Shown: one piece after another, positions 23,993-31,880 of the stretch | How positions within the stretch are numbered: position 1 is the first letter of the stretch | How the letters are laid out: each line of letters starts with the position of its first letter | IMG/VR virus record: IMGVR_UViG_3300042373_001555 | Location: 1 to 36,811 of that record | Strand: one strand, 5' to 3' | From: a virus | DNA length: 36,811 bases | Made by a program: the position numbers and the translations under genes | Notes under the pieces: generated by a model | Told to the model about the DNA's origin: nothing | Seen by the model: the letters and a program-made list of their open reading frames with translations, nothing else | Databases searched by the model: none

Positions 23993-24478
23993 TTATAAAT
24001 ATACCTCAGCTCCAATATTAACCATCGATCTAATTTCTTCTTCGGTGTATTTTTTGGAGATTGGAGTTTCTCTCAACCACAAATCAAGACCAACTGATTT
24101 AAGGTTTCCAAGAGATTTAATCGGAGTTCCCTCTAAATACAACTTACTTCCAACCGACTCAAGATCTCCAAGAGATTCAATTGAAGAATTATCCAAATCA
24201 AGATAACCTCCAACCGATTTAAGGTTTCCAAGAGATTTAATTTGTGATGCGACCAAAGTCAAATTACCTTCGACCGATTCAAGGTTTCCGAGAGATTCAA
24301 TCGAAGATTTTGCCAAATACAAATCACCGCTTATTCTATAAGGAGGATTATTTCTTTTTTTCAAAAATGATTGTAACATCTTCCATTCATTAAAATGAGC
24401 ATAAGGAATTGTTAGGATTTCTTCTTCTTCCTGTTCGGATATTAACTTATATTGTCTCTCGGTTATGATGTATTTCAT
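23993..24478 (-). CDS. Leader-tagged leucine-rich-repeat protein, 161 aa
   Basis: The leader MKYIITERQYKLISEQ is followed by EEEEILTIPYAHFNEW and about five 21-22-residue repeats of the form (I/L)xSLGxLxSVxGxLxLxxxxI, for example SIESLGNLESVEGNLTLVAS. These repeats form leucine-rich-repeat-like right-handed solenoids, as in some surface and effector proteins. The C-terminus changes to TPISKKYTEEEIRSMVNIGA. A paralogue at 36448 has the same domain without the leader. A binding role is likely; the partner is unknown. Confidence 0.8.
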   Translation of the reverse strand: MKYIITERQYKLISEQEEEEILTIPYAHFNEWKMLQSFLKKRNNPPYRISGDLYLAKSSIESLGNLESVEGNLTLVASQIKSLGNLKSVGGYLDLDNSSIESLGDLESVGSKLYLEGTPIKSLGNLKSVGLDLWLRETPISKKYTEEEIRSMVNIGAEVYL

Positions 24479-24481
24479 ATT

Positions 24482-24562
24482 TTATATATCCTTAACAAAA
24501 GTTAAATAAGCTGCAATTTCATTTTCGGTGTTTATAACCTTCAAATTGAATCTATCTTCAAC
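24482..24562 (-). pseudogene. Possible remnant of a coding tail
   Basis: Between two stops, the minus strand reads VEDRFNLKVINTENEIAAYL and ends TFVKDI. It has the coding-like character of neighbours but no start. It may be a C-terminal remnant left by a gene swap upstream of the tagged leucine-rich-repeat gene. Weak support. Confidence 0.25.
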
Positions 24563-24581
24563 TTAATATTTTTTTTTGACA

Positions 24582-24917
24582 TTAACAATCTTGAGTGTTC
24601 TTATTATAGAAGTTTTCAATCTTCTCACCATACATATCCATTAGCTGATTAACAAAGGTTTCATAACCAATATGATCGATGATAAAATTTTCTTTATCAT
24701 CAATCTCAAAATTATCAGGTTCATATTGTTGGATAATATCCATAACCAAGCTGTCTATATATTTTTCTAATGTGGGGTAATAATCACAAAAATCAATATC
24801 TCCATAAAAGTCATCCGCAGCATCAATTATTTGTGATGCTTCACTCATAATATCTATTAACCTTCTTTTTAAACTAAGAATTTTATTATACTGAGATTCT
24901 GTGATAATATATTTCAT
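24582..24917 (-). CDS. Leader-tagged hypothetical protein, 111 aa
   Basis: It starts MKYIITESQYNKILSLKRRL and continues with a helical acidic domain, CDYYPTLEKYIDSLVMDIIQ, ending LMDMYGEKIENFYNKNTQDC. The last ~20 residues resemble the end of the protein at 33859 (IDMKYGERIKDYYNNNCEN), which carries the other leader type. The two seem to be one family with exchanged N-termini. Function unknown. Confidence 0.75.
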   Translation of the reverse strand: MKYIITESQYNKILSLKRRLIDIMSEASQIIDAADDFYGDIDFCDYYPTLEKYIDSLVMDIIQQYEPDNFEIDDKENFIIDHIGYETFVNQLMDMYGEKIENFYNKNTQDC

Positions 24918-24960
24918 ATTTTATAAATATATATAATCATTTAAATATATATATATTATT

Positions 24961-25167
24961 ATGAGAGATGCATTTAAAGTTATAGGTAAACAAATTGACT
25001 ATATGGATAAGACATGGGTAATAAATGATTTTTATTATGTCCCAACAAATCCTGACATATATGTTGAATTATTTAATGGGGGTTATAAAATGAACGTAAA
25101 GTTAGACGTAATTAAAGATTTAATCACTACGCCATATTCTTTAGAACAGATTCAAGAACACCAATAG
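24961..25167 (+). CDS. Hypothetical protein, 68 aa
   Basis: The product starts MRDAFKVIGKQIDYMDKTWV and is a small beta-rich protein with DFYYVPTNPDIYVELFNGGY and a helical tail. No family is recognised. Its last 41 nt overlap, tail to tail, with the minus-strand gene at 25127, so the two ends share DNA. It starts 43 nt from the divergent tagged gene at 24917. Confidence 0.6.
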   Translation: MRDAFKVIGKQIDYMDKTWVINDFYYVPTNPDIYVELFNGGYKMNVKLDVIKDLITTPYSLEQIQEHQ

Positions 25168-25399
25168 AATCTTTATCTTGTTTGGTTTTAACCTTTTTAC
25201 TTTTTAAGTAAGTTAGAGATTCCAATAGTTCATCTCGTTTGGATGGTTTTTTAACCTCAACTATTGGTTTATTTGTGGTGCCTGTGATAGATGGTTTGAC
25301 AGGTTTTTGATCAGAAAACAATGCATTATAAATTTTAATTGATTCGTCTGTATTACGAACAAATGCGCGAATAGTTAAGAGTAGAAGTAATTTTTCCAT
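25127..25399 (-). CDS. Hypothetical helical protein, 90 aa, predicted leaderless
   Basis: The start MEKLLLLLTIRAFVRNTDES lies 4 nt after a minus-strand TATATTTG element (25411-25404). The hydrophobic beginning is short of a full membrane segment. A Lys/Pro/Thr-rich linker (QKPVKPSITGTTNKPIVEVK) leads to a charged helix. No family is recognised. The 3' end overlaps the convergent gene at 24961. Confidence 0.6.
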   Translation of the reverse strand: MEKLLLLLTIRAFVRNTDESIKIYNALFSDQKPVKPSITGTTNKPIVEVKKPSKRDELLESLTYLKSKKVKTKQDKDSIGVLESVLKNMA

Positions 25400-25403
25400 A
25401 CCA

Positions 25404-25411
25404 CAAATATA
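25404..25411 (-). promoter_or_regulatory. -7 element of a predicted leaderless gene (minus strand)
   Basis: TATATTTG on the minus strand is followed by TGGT and the ATG at 25399. No exact TTTG at the -33 position. Confidence 0.5.
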
Positions 25412-25422
25412 CGAAAAAGATT

Positions 25423-25740
25423 TTAAATCTCGGTATCTGAAATAAATGTTACTATTAACAATTCTGATGAGATATTAACTTCGGGACAAATACTTTTTAC
25501 TATTTGTGCACATTCTTTGGTGAATGAAGTTAGTATAGTATTACTAAGAGGCCCGTTATTTTCAAGTTGAGAAAAGAAACTATCTTTAATAAAAATCTTC
25601 ATATCAAAATTTGGCGCGACATTATGAGTTGTACCTGAAAACGATACTACAGGAGAAGACTCAACCAAACTTTTTATTTTAACAACATATGGAAATTCCT
25701 TCTTAAGGTATTTCTCAACTAAATCTAAATTACAATTCAT
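25423..25740 (-). CDS. Hypothetical protein, 105 aa
   Basis: It begins MNCNLDLVEKYLKKEFPYVV; the YLKKEFPYVVKIK motif resembles starts in the proteins at 27175 (MIDGEYPMINDIKVV) and 32946 (MREFPFIKDVFV), suggesting a loose family. The middle is beta-rich and the end has CPEVNISSELLIVTFIS. A TACCTTTG element on the minus strand (25789-25782) lies 41 nt upstream of the start. Function unknown. Confidence 0.65.
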   Translation of the reverse strand: MNCNLDLVEKYLKKEFPYVVKIKSLVESSPVVSFSGTTHNVAPNFDMKIFIKDSFFSQLENNGPLSNTILTSFTKECAQIVKSICPEVNISSELLIVTFISDTEI

Positions 25741-25799
25741 ATTTCTATTTTAATAAGTATAATCAAATTATTTAATAAAGACAAAGGTATTTATAAATA

Positions 25800-26630
25800 A
25801 TGAACTTACAAGAGAATATAAATAGAATCAAAGAAATGATGGGGGTTATTACTGAAGGTAAAGACCCGAAAACAGGAACAGGTAAAAAACCTGAAGGTTC
25901 TGACAGAAGATTATATACAGATGAAAATCCAAGTGATACTGTATCAGTAAAGTTCAGAACAAAAGAAGACATTATTGACACATTAAATAAAGATAGTTTT
26001 AAATCAAAACCACATAATAGACAATCTCAAATAATAAATCTTATTCATCAAAGAGTAAGAGCGGCTTATCAGAACGCCAAAGACCCTGAAACAAAACAAA
26101 GGTTAAAAAGGGCTTATGATTATATTGAAAATGTAAAAGAAAAGTCAAAGGAAAAGACAATTAGATTACAGAAAGAAGGTTTGGATGATAAATGGACACA
26201 CGGAGAAGATACGGTTACATTAAAACAATTGTTGAAGATTACCAAAGATATTCCTGTAACCAAAATGTCAACTAAAAAACTTATGAAACATGCTCTTCAC
26301 GGGGATAATCCTGAGGAGATGAAAAAGGTTGACAAGACAAGTTTAAAATATCCTGTCCTTGTTTTGGTTAGTGATAAGGGTTTAATCAAATATATTCTTG
26401 ATGGTCACCATAGAATACAGAAGGCGAACAAGTATGATATCAAAATGGTCAATGTAAAGTTAATTAAATTCAGTGAACTACCTAAAAACTTTAAAAAAGT
26501 TTTGGGTGGAGAGAAAGAAGAACAAACCGAGGGCGAACTAACCGAGAGGTGTTGGAAAGGATATACTCAAAAGGGTATGAAGACAATGTTTGGTAAGAGA
26601 TACCCAAACTGTGTAAAGATAAAGAAATGA
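25800..26630 (+). CDS. ParB-like protein with type-B leader and CWKGY tail, 276 aa
   Basis: Residues 1-19 are the second leader type (MNLQENINRIKEMMGVITE). A polar, Lys-rich region follows. Residues 184-225 (YPVLVLVSDKGLIKYILDG, HHRIQKANKYDIKMVNV) have the DGHHR-centred core of ParB/Srx-type domains, which often have nuclease or NTP-binding activity. The tail has LTER-CWKGYTQKGMKTMFGKRY and PNCVKIKK, a CWKGY...PNCV module known at the ends of many phage proteins. An LTE site sits just before it. It overlaps the next tagged gene by ATGA. I infer a virion-packaged DNA-acting protein. Confidence 0.75.
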   Translation: MNLQENINRIKEMMGVITEGKDPKTGTGKKPEGSDRRLYTDENPSDTVSVKFRTKEDIIDTLNKDSFKSKPHNRQSQIINLIHQRVRAAYQNAKDPETKQRLKRAYDYIENVKEKSKEKTIRLQKEGLDDKWTHGEDTVTLKQLLKITKDIPVTKMSTKKLMKHALHGDNPEEMKKVDKTSLKYPVLVLVSDKGLIKYILDGHHRIQKANKYDIKMVNVKLIKFSELPKNFKKVLGGEKEEQTEGELTERCWKGYTQKGMKTMFGKRYPNCVKIKK

Positions 26631-27151
26631 AACTACAAGAGAATATAAATAGGATTAAGGAAGTGATGGGGTTAAACGAAGTGTTTGATGACATCAAAGG
26701 GGTTCCGTTATATCATAAGACTTCAACAAACAGAGGATTAGATATAATCAATAGTGACGCATTAAGAGCGGGTTCATTACCATCAGGAGATTACTTATCA
26801 TACGACAAACGATTAGCCAGAACAAAACATCAAAACGCAATATCCTTTACAAGAGATAAAAATTGGGTACCAGGTTATACGATAGGAATAGGATTGGAAT
26901 CACCTTTGGAAGATTCAAATATGACCTTTGTTGTCGATAGAAATAAATTAAAAACAAAGTATAGGGTCGAACCATTCAATTACCAAGGAATTGAACCTGA
27001 TTACGAACATCACAAGAAGAACGATGAATTGGAAGAACGTGTGATGACAAATGAAATATACCCATTACATCGTTATCTTATTGATATTATTTACACGGGG
27101 AATGACCCTGAAGTACAACAGCAAATAGACAATTATCTAAAAAATAATTAA
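26627..27151 (+). CDS. ADP-ribosyltransferase-like protein with type-B leader, 174 aa
   Basis: The leader MKLQENINRIKEVMGLNE is 80-90% identical to that of the upstream ParB-like protein. The domain then shows LYHKTSTNRGLDII (YH at 29-30), RTKHQNAISFTRDKNW (SFTRD at 73-77), TFVVDRNKLKTKYRVEP and ELEERVM (134-140), with a terminal PLHRYLIDIIY. This order of a YHxT strand, ISFTRD and an ExE-like element near the C-terminus resembles ADP-ribosyltransferase-fold families found in phages. T4 Alt, an ADP-ribosyltransferase, is packaged and injected, which would fit a leader. The family call is from motif reading only. Confidence 0.55.
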   Translation: MKLQENINRIKEVMGLNEVFDDIKGVPLYHKTSTNRGLDIINSDALRAGSLPSGDYLSYDKRLARTKHQNAISFTRDKNWVPGYTIGIGLESPLEDSNMTFVVDRNKLKTKYRVEPFNYQGIEPDYEHHKKNDELEERVMTNEIYPLHRYLIDIIYTGNDPEVQQQIDNYLKNN

Positions 27152-27174
27152 CGCCAGCCACACAACGACAGAAA

Positions 27175-27438
27175 TTAATAATAACTTGGTTCGGGGTTGT
27201 AGAAACTAATACTTTGTAATGTATCGTGGGGATAAACGTATTTAAATAATTCTTTAACCTTTTGTTTTATTTCTGTTGTATCCAAATCAATGAGAACATC
27301 AGGTTTAATTCCCAAGAATATAGTATAATAGTATTTCCCTTCATTATCATAAGACACAACCTTAATATCGTTAATCATGGGGTATTCACCATCAATCATT
27401 CTGAGAATAATTCTTTTAAGGGTTTCGTTGTTTGTCAT
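27175..27438 (-). CDS. Hypothetical protein, 87 aa
   Basis: The start at 27438 (MTNNETLKRIILRMIDGEYP) is chosen because TTATTATG before it matches the upstream pattern of many genes here, for example 32946 and 24961. The longer frame from 27546 extends into a stretch with no such signal. The product has INDIKVVSYDNEGKYYYTIF, and the layout matches the protein at 32946. Function unknown. Confidence 0.65.
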   Translation of the reverse strand: MTNNETLKRIILRMIDGEYPMINDIKVVSYDNEGKYYYTIFLGIKPDVLIDLDTTEIKQKVKELFKYVYPHDTLQSISFYNPEPSYY

Positions 27439-27544
27439 AATAATAAATATGTGGGGATAATAGATATTCAGTTCATTCACTTCTGTGGGTGAGGTTCGGG
27501 ATAAACCCTCACACACCGCACATACGTTCATTCTCTGATTATCC

Positions 27545-27585
27545 ATTATCGTAACGGATATTACAATAATCTACATTACGATAAT
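27545..27585. promoter_or_regulatory. 10-bp inverted repeat upstream of the sugar operon
   Basis: ATTATCGTAA (27545-27554) and TTACGATAAT (27576-27585) are perfect inverted arms with 21 nt between. A TATATTTG -7-like element (27599-27606) and the ATG at 27641 follow. It may be an operator for the four-gene operon. Confidence 0.5.
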
Positions 27586-27640
27586 TAAATCGTGAAGATA
27601 TATTTGACTAACACAATCTTTATTCTATTTTTGAAAATGT

Positions 27641-28594
27641 ATGAAAGATTTAATTTTTATTACAGCTTTTTGTCCAACAGAAGAACAAGAAAGAGTTTTG
27701 GAAAAATGTGTTGATTCGGTTTTACAATGTGGTAAAGATATTGCATTAATATCTCATTCACATATACCAATACATATTCAAAAAAAATGTCAATATTATC
27801 TTTATGACCATCTAAATGATACGTCCGATGATTATAATTTATTAGGGCATAATCATTTCAGTTTTAATAATCAAAAAATACAATCAAGATTTTTTAGTAA
27901 AACATTTTATGGATTTGCAATTTATAGAATGTTTTCAATGGTAAGTCAAATTGCCATAAATTTTGGATACGACAATATTCATCATATTGAATATGATTGT
28001 GAGTTATTAGATAAAACTTTGATTGATAAAAATAGTGATTATCTTAAAGAATACGATTCTGTTATATGTACAGATAATGGTAAAAAAGATGGATTTCTTT
28101 TTGGTTCCTTTAAGTCTTTTAAAGTAAGTTCATTACCTGAACATTTTAAAAACTATAATAGAGATTTCATTGAAAATGAAATGAAAGTACTTGAGCCAAA
28201 ACAATTAGAATTCTTTACAAAAAATCTTTTCATGAATAACGGAAAGGTATTATTTCAAAATGAACCATCTGAGGATAAATTCAAAAGAGGTAAGGCATTT
28301 TACAATAGAAATTTACATTACACATTATATTACAACCCAATTGATTTAACCTTAAACATTTTTTATAATTCAATAAATGACAATGAAGAAAATATAGTTG
28401 TTATTGTTAATAAAGAAAAAGTAATTAATATTTCGGTTAAACCAAATCATTGGCATATAAGAAGTTTGGGAGTTTTTGACAATATAAATCATGTAAGAAT
28501 AGACAATTTAAAAAAAGTTATATATGAAAAAACATTTGATGATAAGTTTAGAGAGGTTTTTAAAATAAAGGCATACATAATGGATATTGAATGA
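27641..28594 (+). CDS. Glycosyltransferase-like protein, 317 aa
   Basis: The N-terminus MKDLIFITAFCPTEEQ, a region LEKCVDSVLQCGKDIALISH and a DxD-like HIEYDCELLDK segment resemble nucleotide-sugar-dependent glycosyltransferases that extend surface glycans. The SVICTDNGKKDGFLFGSFKS region also fits. The C-terminal third is beta-rich. It is the first gene of a four-gene operon; the stop overlaps the next start by 4 nt. Donor and acceptor cannot be read. It could glycosylate virion or host-surface material. Confidence 0.6.
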   Translation: MKDLIFITAFCPTEEQERVLEKCVDSVLQCGKDIALISHSHIPIHIQKKCQYYLYDHLNDTSDDYNLLGHNHFSFNNQKIQSRFFSKTFYGFAIYRMFSMVSQIAINFGYDNIHHIEYDCELLDKTLIDKNSDYLKEYDSVICTDNGKKDGFLFGSFKSFKVSSLPEHFKNYNRDFIENEMKVLEPKQLEFFTKNLFMNNGKVLFQNEPSEDKFKRGKAFYNRNLHYTLYYNPIDLTLNIFYNSINDNEENIVVIVNKEKVINISVKPNHWHIRSLGVFDNINHVRIDNLKKVIYEKTFDDKFREVFKIKAYIMDIE

Positions 28595-29418
28595 AAAAAA
28601 TAATAAATTTCACACCAACAGGAACTCAAACCACAAGGAGTAATTCATTTGCACCATTAACACCAAATGAAATAATTGATTCAGTTTATGAGGCAAACGA
28701 GATTGGAATATCTATTGTTCATTTACATGCAAGAGATGAGGTTACATTAGAGAATACCTACAAGAAAGAAGTATATCAAAGGATAATAGAGGGGATAAAA
28801 ATATATTGTCCTGAACTATTAATTTGTGTATCATTAACGGGAAGAAACTTTCCTGAGTTAGAAAAAAGGTCGGAGGTATTACAATTATATCCTGACATGG
28901 GTTCACTAACAATGTCATCATTAAACTTTCCATCAGGGACATCAATCAATCAACCTGAGATGATATTATCTTTAATCAATGAGATGGATAAGTATGGGGT
29001 TCAACCTGAGATAGAATGTTTTGATACAGGGATGTTAAACTATACAAATTACATTATTTCAAAGAACATATTACAGCCACCATATCACATCAATATCATA
29101 TTAGGAAACATGTACAATGGTCAATGTGATTTGGGTACCTTATCAACAATCAAAAACAATCTACCATCAAACTCATTTACCTGTTTGGGTGGAATAGGTT
29201 CACAACAACTAAAGAGTACAACATACGGGTTATTAGATTTTGATGGAATTAGAATCGGGTTGGAAGATAATCTATATTACAAAGATAAGGTAAAGACAAC
29301 AAATATGGAGTTATTAAAACGTGCCCATAGGATAATGAATGAGTTGGACATGAAACACTATACATCAAAAGAATTAAGAGAAAAAGGATATGGCAACAAA
29401 ATTATTAATATTAGGTAA
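28591..29418 (+). CDS. BKACE (beta-keto acid cleavage enzyme, DUF849) family protein
   Basis: The 275-residue protein has INFTPTGTQTTR at the N-terminus and SIVHLHARDE with H44 and H46 as the likely zinc ligands. Further in are GSLTMSSLNFPSG, a VQPEIECFDTGML region and GIRIGLEDNLYY near the end. These fit the BKACE family (3-keto-5-aminohexanoate cleavage type), which condense or cleave a beta-keto acid with acetyl-CoA. The length matches the family (about 270-310). BKACE is rarely expected in a phage. It overlaps its neighbours by 4 and 29 nt, suggesting a joint pathway with the acyltransferase and aminotransferase. Confidence 0.88.
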   Translation: MKKIINFTPTGTQTTRSNSFAPLTPNEIIDSVYEANEIGISIVHLHARDEVTLENTYKKEVYQRIIEGIKIYCPELLICVSLTGRNFPELEKRSEVLQLYPDMGSLTMSSLNFPSGTSINQPEMILSLINEMDKYGVQPEIECFDTGMLNYTNYIISKNILQPPYHINIILGNMYNGQCDLGTLSTIKNNLPSNSFTCLGGIGSQQLKSTTYGLLDFDGIRIGLEDNLYYKDKVKTTNMELLKRAHRIMNELDMKHYTSKELREKGYGNKIINIR

Positions 29419-30043
29419 GGGGGATAATAACATTACGATGATATTGGATAACTTGTATTCACATAATACAAGACAACCTGATATTCACGTATACAATAAT
29501 TTGAATCTACCAATCCTAAACACATTTGAACATGATAGATTTAATATTGAAATGTTTAACACGGTCAATATGGATGACTACGACTTGATGGCTCTTGGTG
29601 TATATCAACCATCACATAAGATAAAAATCGTGGAGACATTAAATCCTGATAAGAACAAATTCATGAATATAATTCATGATGGTTTGGATATCTCTTACAC
29701 GAGTAAACTTGGTCGTGGACTTCTAATCAATTCAAAGGTATCAATTGCCGCACACACGACCATAGGAGACTTTGTATCAATCAACAGACATGTTTCCATA
29801 GGTCATCATACAAACGTCGGTGACTATTGTTCTATCAACCCAGGAGTTAACATTGCGGGAAACGTAACCATAGGAGAAGGAACAACAATAGGAATAGGTG
29901 CAAATATAATTGACGGGATAAAGATAGGAAAGAATTCCATAATAGGTGCAGGTTCAGTTGTAACAAAAGACATTCCCGATAATGTAATTGCTTACGGTAA
30001 TCCATGTAAAATAATTAGAGACAATGAAACACAATCCATATAA
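29390..30043 (+). CDS. NeuD/PglD-like acyltransferase (left-handed beta helix), 217 aa
   Basis: An N-terminal Rossmann-like part (ATKLLILGKGDNNITMIL) precedes a left-handed beta-helix of hexapeptide repeats from about residue 110: TTIGDFVSINRHVSIGHHTN, VGDYCSINPG, VTIGEGTTIGIGAN and NSIIGAGSVVTKDIPDN. This layout is that of the sialic acid O-acyltransferase NeuD and the sugar acetyltransferase PglD, which acylate amino or hydroxyl groups on nucleotide sugars. It overlaps the BKACE gene by 29 nt and the next gene by 20 nt. The N-terminal part is longer and less typical. Confidence 0.82.
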   Translation: MATKLLILGKGDNNITMILDNLYSHNTRQPDIHVYNNLNLPILNTFEHDRFNIEMFNTVNMDDYDLMALGVYQPSHKIKIVETLNPDKNKFMNIIHDGLDISYTSKLGRGLLINSKVSIAAHTTIGDFVSINRHVSIGHHTNVGDYCSINPGVNIAGNVTIGEGTTIGIGANIIDGIKIGKNSIIGAGSVVTKDIPDNVIAYGNPCKIIRDNETQSI

Positions 30044-30617
30044 GATAGTACAAATGTTTGAGGAGGAGATTGCCGAATATACGGGAGCTCCATACGCAGT
30101 GGCATTAGATAATTGCACTGATGCATTATTTTTATGTTGTACATACTTGAATGTGGAACATGTTACAATACCTAAGAAGACTTACTTATCGGTTCCACAG
30201 GCTGTAATGGCATCAGGGGGAAAACTATCTTTTGATGATGTGGAGTGGAAAGGGTTGTATCAATTAAAACCATACCCAATTTATGATTCAGCAAGAAGAT
30301 TCACTTCAAATATGTATATACCAAATACATTCATGTGTTTATCGTTTCATCCCAAGAAGACACTAAAAATGAGAAAGGGTGGAATGATTCTAACTGATAA
30401 TGAAGAGGCATACAAATGGTTTAAGAAAGCAAGACACGAAGGTAGAGATGAAATACCATATACCCAAGATAATATAAAGTTTATGGGATGGAATATGTAT
30501 ATGACACCACCTGATGCCGCAGAAGGATTGTGGTTAATGTCGTCAATGCCAAAGGATAATGAAGATACAATAGAGGATTATCCTGACCTAACAAGAAATG
30601 ATTTATTCAAATTGTAG
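30024..30617 (+). CDS. DegT/DnrJ/EryC1/StrS aminotransferase, half-length
   Basis: The 197-residue product has the N-terminal half of the PLP-dependent sugar aminotransferase fold: FEEEIAEYTGAPYAVALDNC, TDALFLC, IPKKTYLSVPQAVMASGG, YPIYDSARRF (D88, PLP nitrogen) and SFHPKKTLKMRKGGMILTDN, where K111 or K112 would be the PLP lysine. Family members are usually around 370-400 residues, so the C-terminal domain is missing. It may be a natural minimal form, as the stop is followed closely by the next promoter, or a truncated gene. It may aminate the substrate of the acyltransferase upstream. Confidence 0.8.
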   Translation: MKHNPYKIVQMFEEEIAEYTGAPYAVALDNCTDALFLCCTYLNVEHVTIPKKTYLSVPQAVMASGGKLSFDDVEWKGLYQLKPYPIYDSARRFTSNMYIPNTFMCLSFHPKKTLKMRKGGMILTDNEEAYKWFKKARHEGRDEIPYTQDNIKFMGWNMYMTPPDAAEGLWLMSSMPKDNEDTIEDYPDLTRNDLFKL

Positions 30618-30632
30618 TCTATTATAAAAAAG

Positions 30633-30663
30633 TTTGGGGTTATTAATAATTGTGGTATCTTTG
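30633..30663 (+). promoter_or_regulatory. Promoter of the 30693 gene
   Basis: TTTG (30633-30636), a 19-nt spacer and TATCTTTG (30656-30663). The sequence after it resembles the duplicated leader at 15614 and 17066. Confidence 0.75.
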
Positions 30664-30692
30664 TATCTCACAAATAAAGACAACTTAAAACT

Positions 30693-30914
30693 ATGACAGC
30701 TTTAGAACTAATCGAAAACGTGGAGATTTTAACTCAAGAACAGTATGAAATTGTAGATGCATACGACAAAGAGAATTCTACTAATTTAGTTTGGACTTAT
30801 TTGAATAACATTGGTCCTGACTTTTATACAGGGATTACTCGTTGGTTAAACACTAACATATATTCAGAAGCGGATAAAGAAGAGTTTGATTTACAAAAGG
30901 AGATGGGTTATTAA
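30693..30914 (+). CDS. Hypothetical protein, 73 aa
   Basis: The ATG at 30693 follows a good promoter at 29 nt. The product is helical and acidic (MTALELIENVEILTQEQYEI) with WTYLNNIGPDFYTGITRWLN. It has no recognised family. It lies stop-to-stop against the tagged gene at 30915 with no gap. Confidence 0.65.
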   Translation: MTALELIENVEILTQEQYEIVDAYDKENSTNLVWTYLNNIGPDFYTGITRWLNTNIYSEADKEEFDLQKEMGY

Positions 30915-31355
30915 TTATCTAAAACTATGTGTATAAGACAATGCGTTCGTATTGAATACTCCATTTATAATAGTCAATAAAGGTACACTCCAAACATCCA
31001 CACTTCCAAACAAACTCTCAAGCCTTTCATACATCTCATCAGATAATATAATGGTATCAAACTCTTTGTTATTTATATTAGGGGGATTATAACAAGGTTC
31101 AGGTAAATCACCTTTAAGTTCGGAAGGGTAATCACCATCATCATCGTAGTACTTACTATTAACCAATTTAAATAGATAATCGTTATATTCACTATCAGGT
31201 AGAACAAACCCTACAGCATAAGGGTCACAACAAACACCCATACCACAGTTAAATTCAGCCCAATCATAATAAGAATCATCAAATCCTTCAAATGACATAT
31301 TAATGTAGTTGTGAATGACTTTAGTAAGTTTAGATTCTGTGATGGTTACTTTCAT
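30915..31355 (-). CDS. Leader-tagged hypothetical protein, 146 aa
   Basis: The start MKVTITESKLTKVIHNYI is a leader variant with ITE at 5-7. The body has DWAEFNCGMGVCCDP, a tyrosine- and aspartate-rich acidic middle, IILSDEMYERLESLFG and a beta-rich end. The CGMGVCC cluster could bind metal. No family is recognised. It is followed on its 5' side by the long structured non-coding stretch. Confidence 0.7.
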   Translation of the reverse strand: MKVTITESKLTKVIHNYINMSFEGFDDSYYDWAEFNCGMGVCCDPYAVGFVLPDSEYNDYLFKLVNSKYYDDDGDYPSELKGDLPEPCYNPPNINNKEFDTIILSDEMYERLESLFGSVDVWSVPLLTIINGVFNTNALSYTHSFR

Positions 31356-31382
31356 ATGAAATAAATATAAGAGTATGTGGTT

Positions 31383-31791
31383 AATGTGAAACTAATTCAC
31401 TCACTCCATGGGTGTCTACTTCGTGACACCATTCCCTTCGTTCATTCCTTTCACATTCCCCCACCTTATAACTTGTCCCCACCAAACGACAAGACATATG
31501 ACATGTGATGTAGTGGTTAGATAATATATAGTATAAAAAGACAATATCCTACGGATAATAGATAACATACTATCTACGACCTAACCATATAGTGTGGGGA
31601 ATGAGATGGACTCGTAAGATAAGACCTACGGTCTATGTTTATGTGAGTCCATTAGTCTCCCACTTATCACCACATGACTTGTCTCCACTATGAAGGGACA
31701 TATAATATCCACCACGTATGGGGTTAAATAACCTATCGGTTCACTCCTATAGTCGGTCTTCGACACTCGTTGAAGGGGGATAAAATCCCTC
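31383..31791 (+). ncRNA. Second structured non-coding region
   Basis: No ORF is credible here, but many exact helices can be drawn: AATGTGAAA/TTTCACATT (31383-31391, 31449-31457), GGTGTC/GACACC (31411-31430), TCCCCAC/GTGGGGA (31476-31482, 31594-31600), TGGTTAG/CTAACCA (31514-31520, 31581-31587) enclosing TATCC/GGATA and TAGATA/TATCTA, ATGGACTC/GAGTCCAT (31606-31652) enclosing AGACC/GGTCT, TGTCTC/GGGACA (31680-31700), CTTCGAC/GTTGAAG (31758-31775) and a GGGAT/ATCCC hairpin (31777-31789). The nested junctions suggest a folded RNA or a DNA structure. No matching promoter is seen, so strand is uncertain. Confidence 0.55.
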
Positions 31792-31880
31792 TGTAACACT
31801 CACTACGTTCGTTTCACCGCCCATTACACTAGACACTCCTTTTTTATCTGGAAAACGTATATAGTAAAAATATGGTCCTC

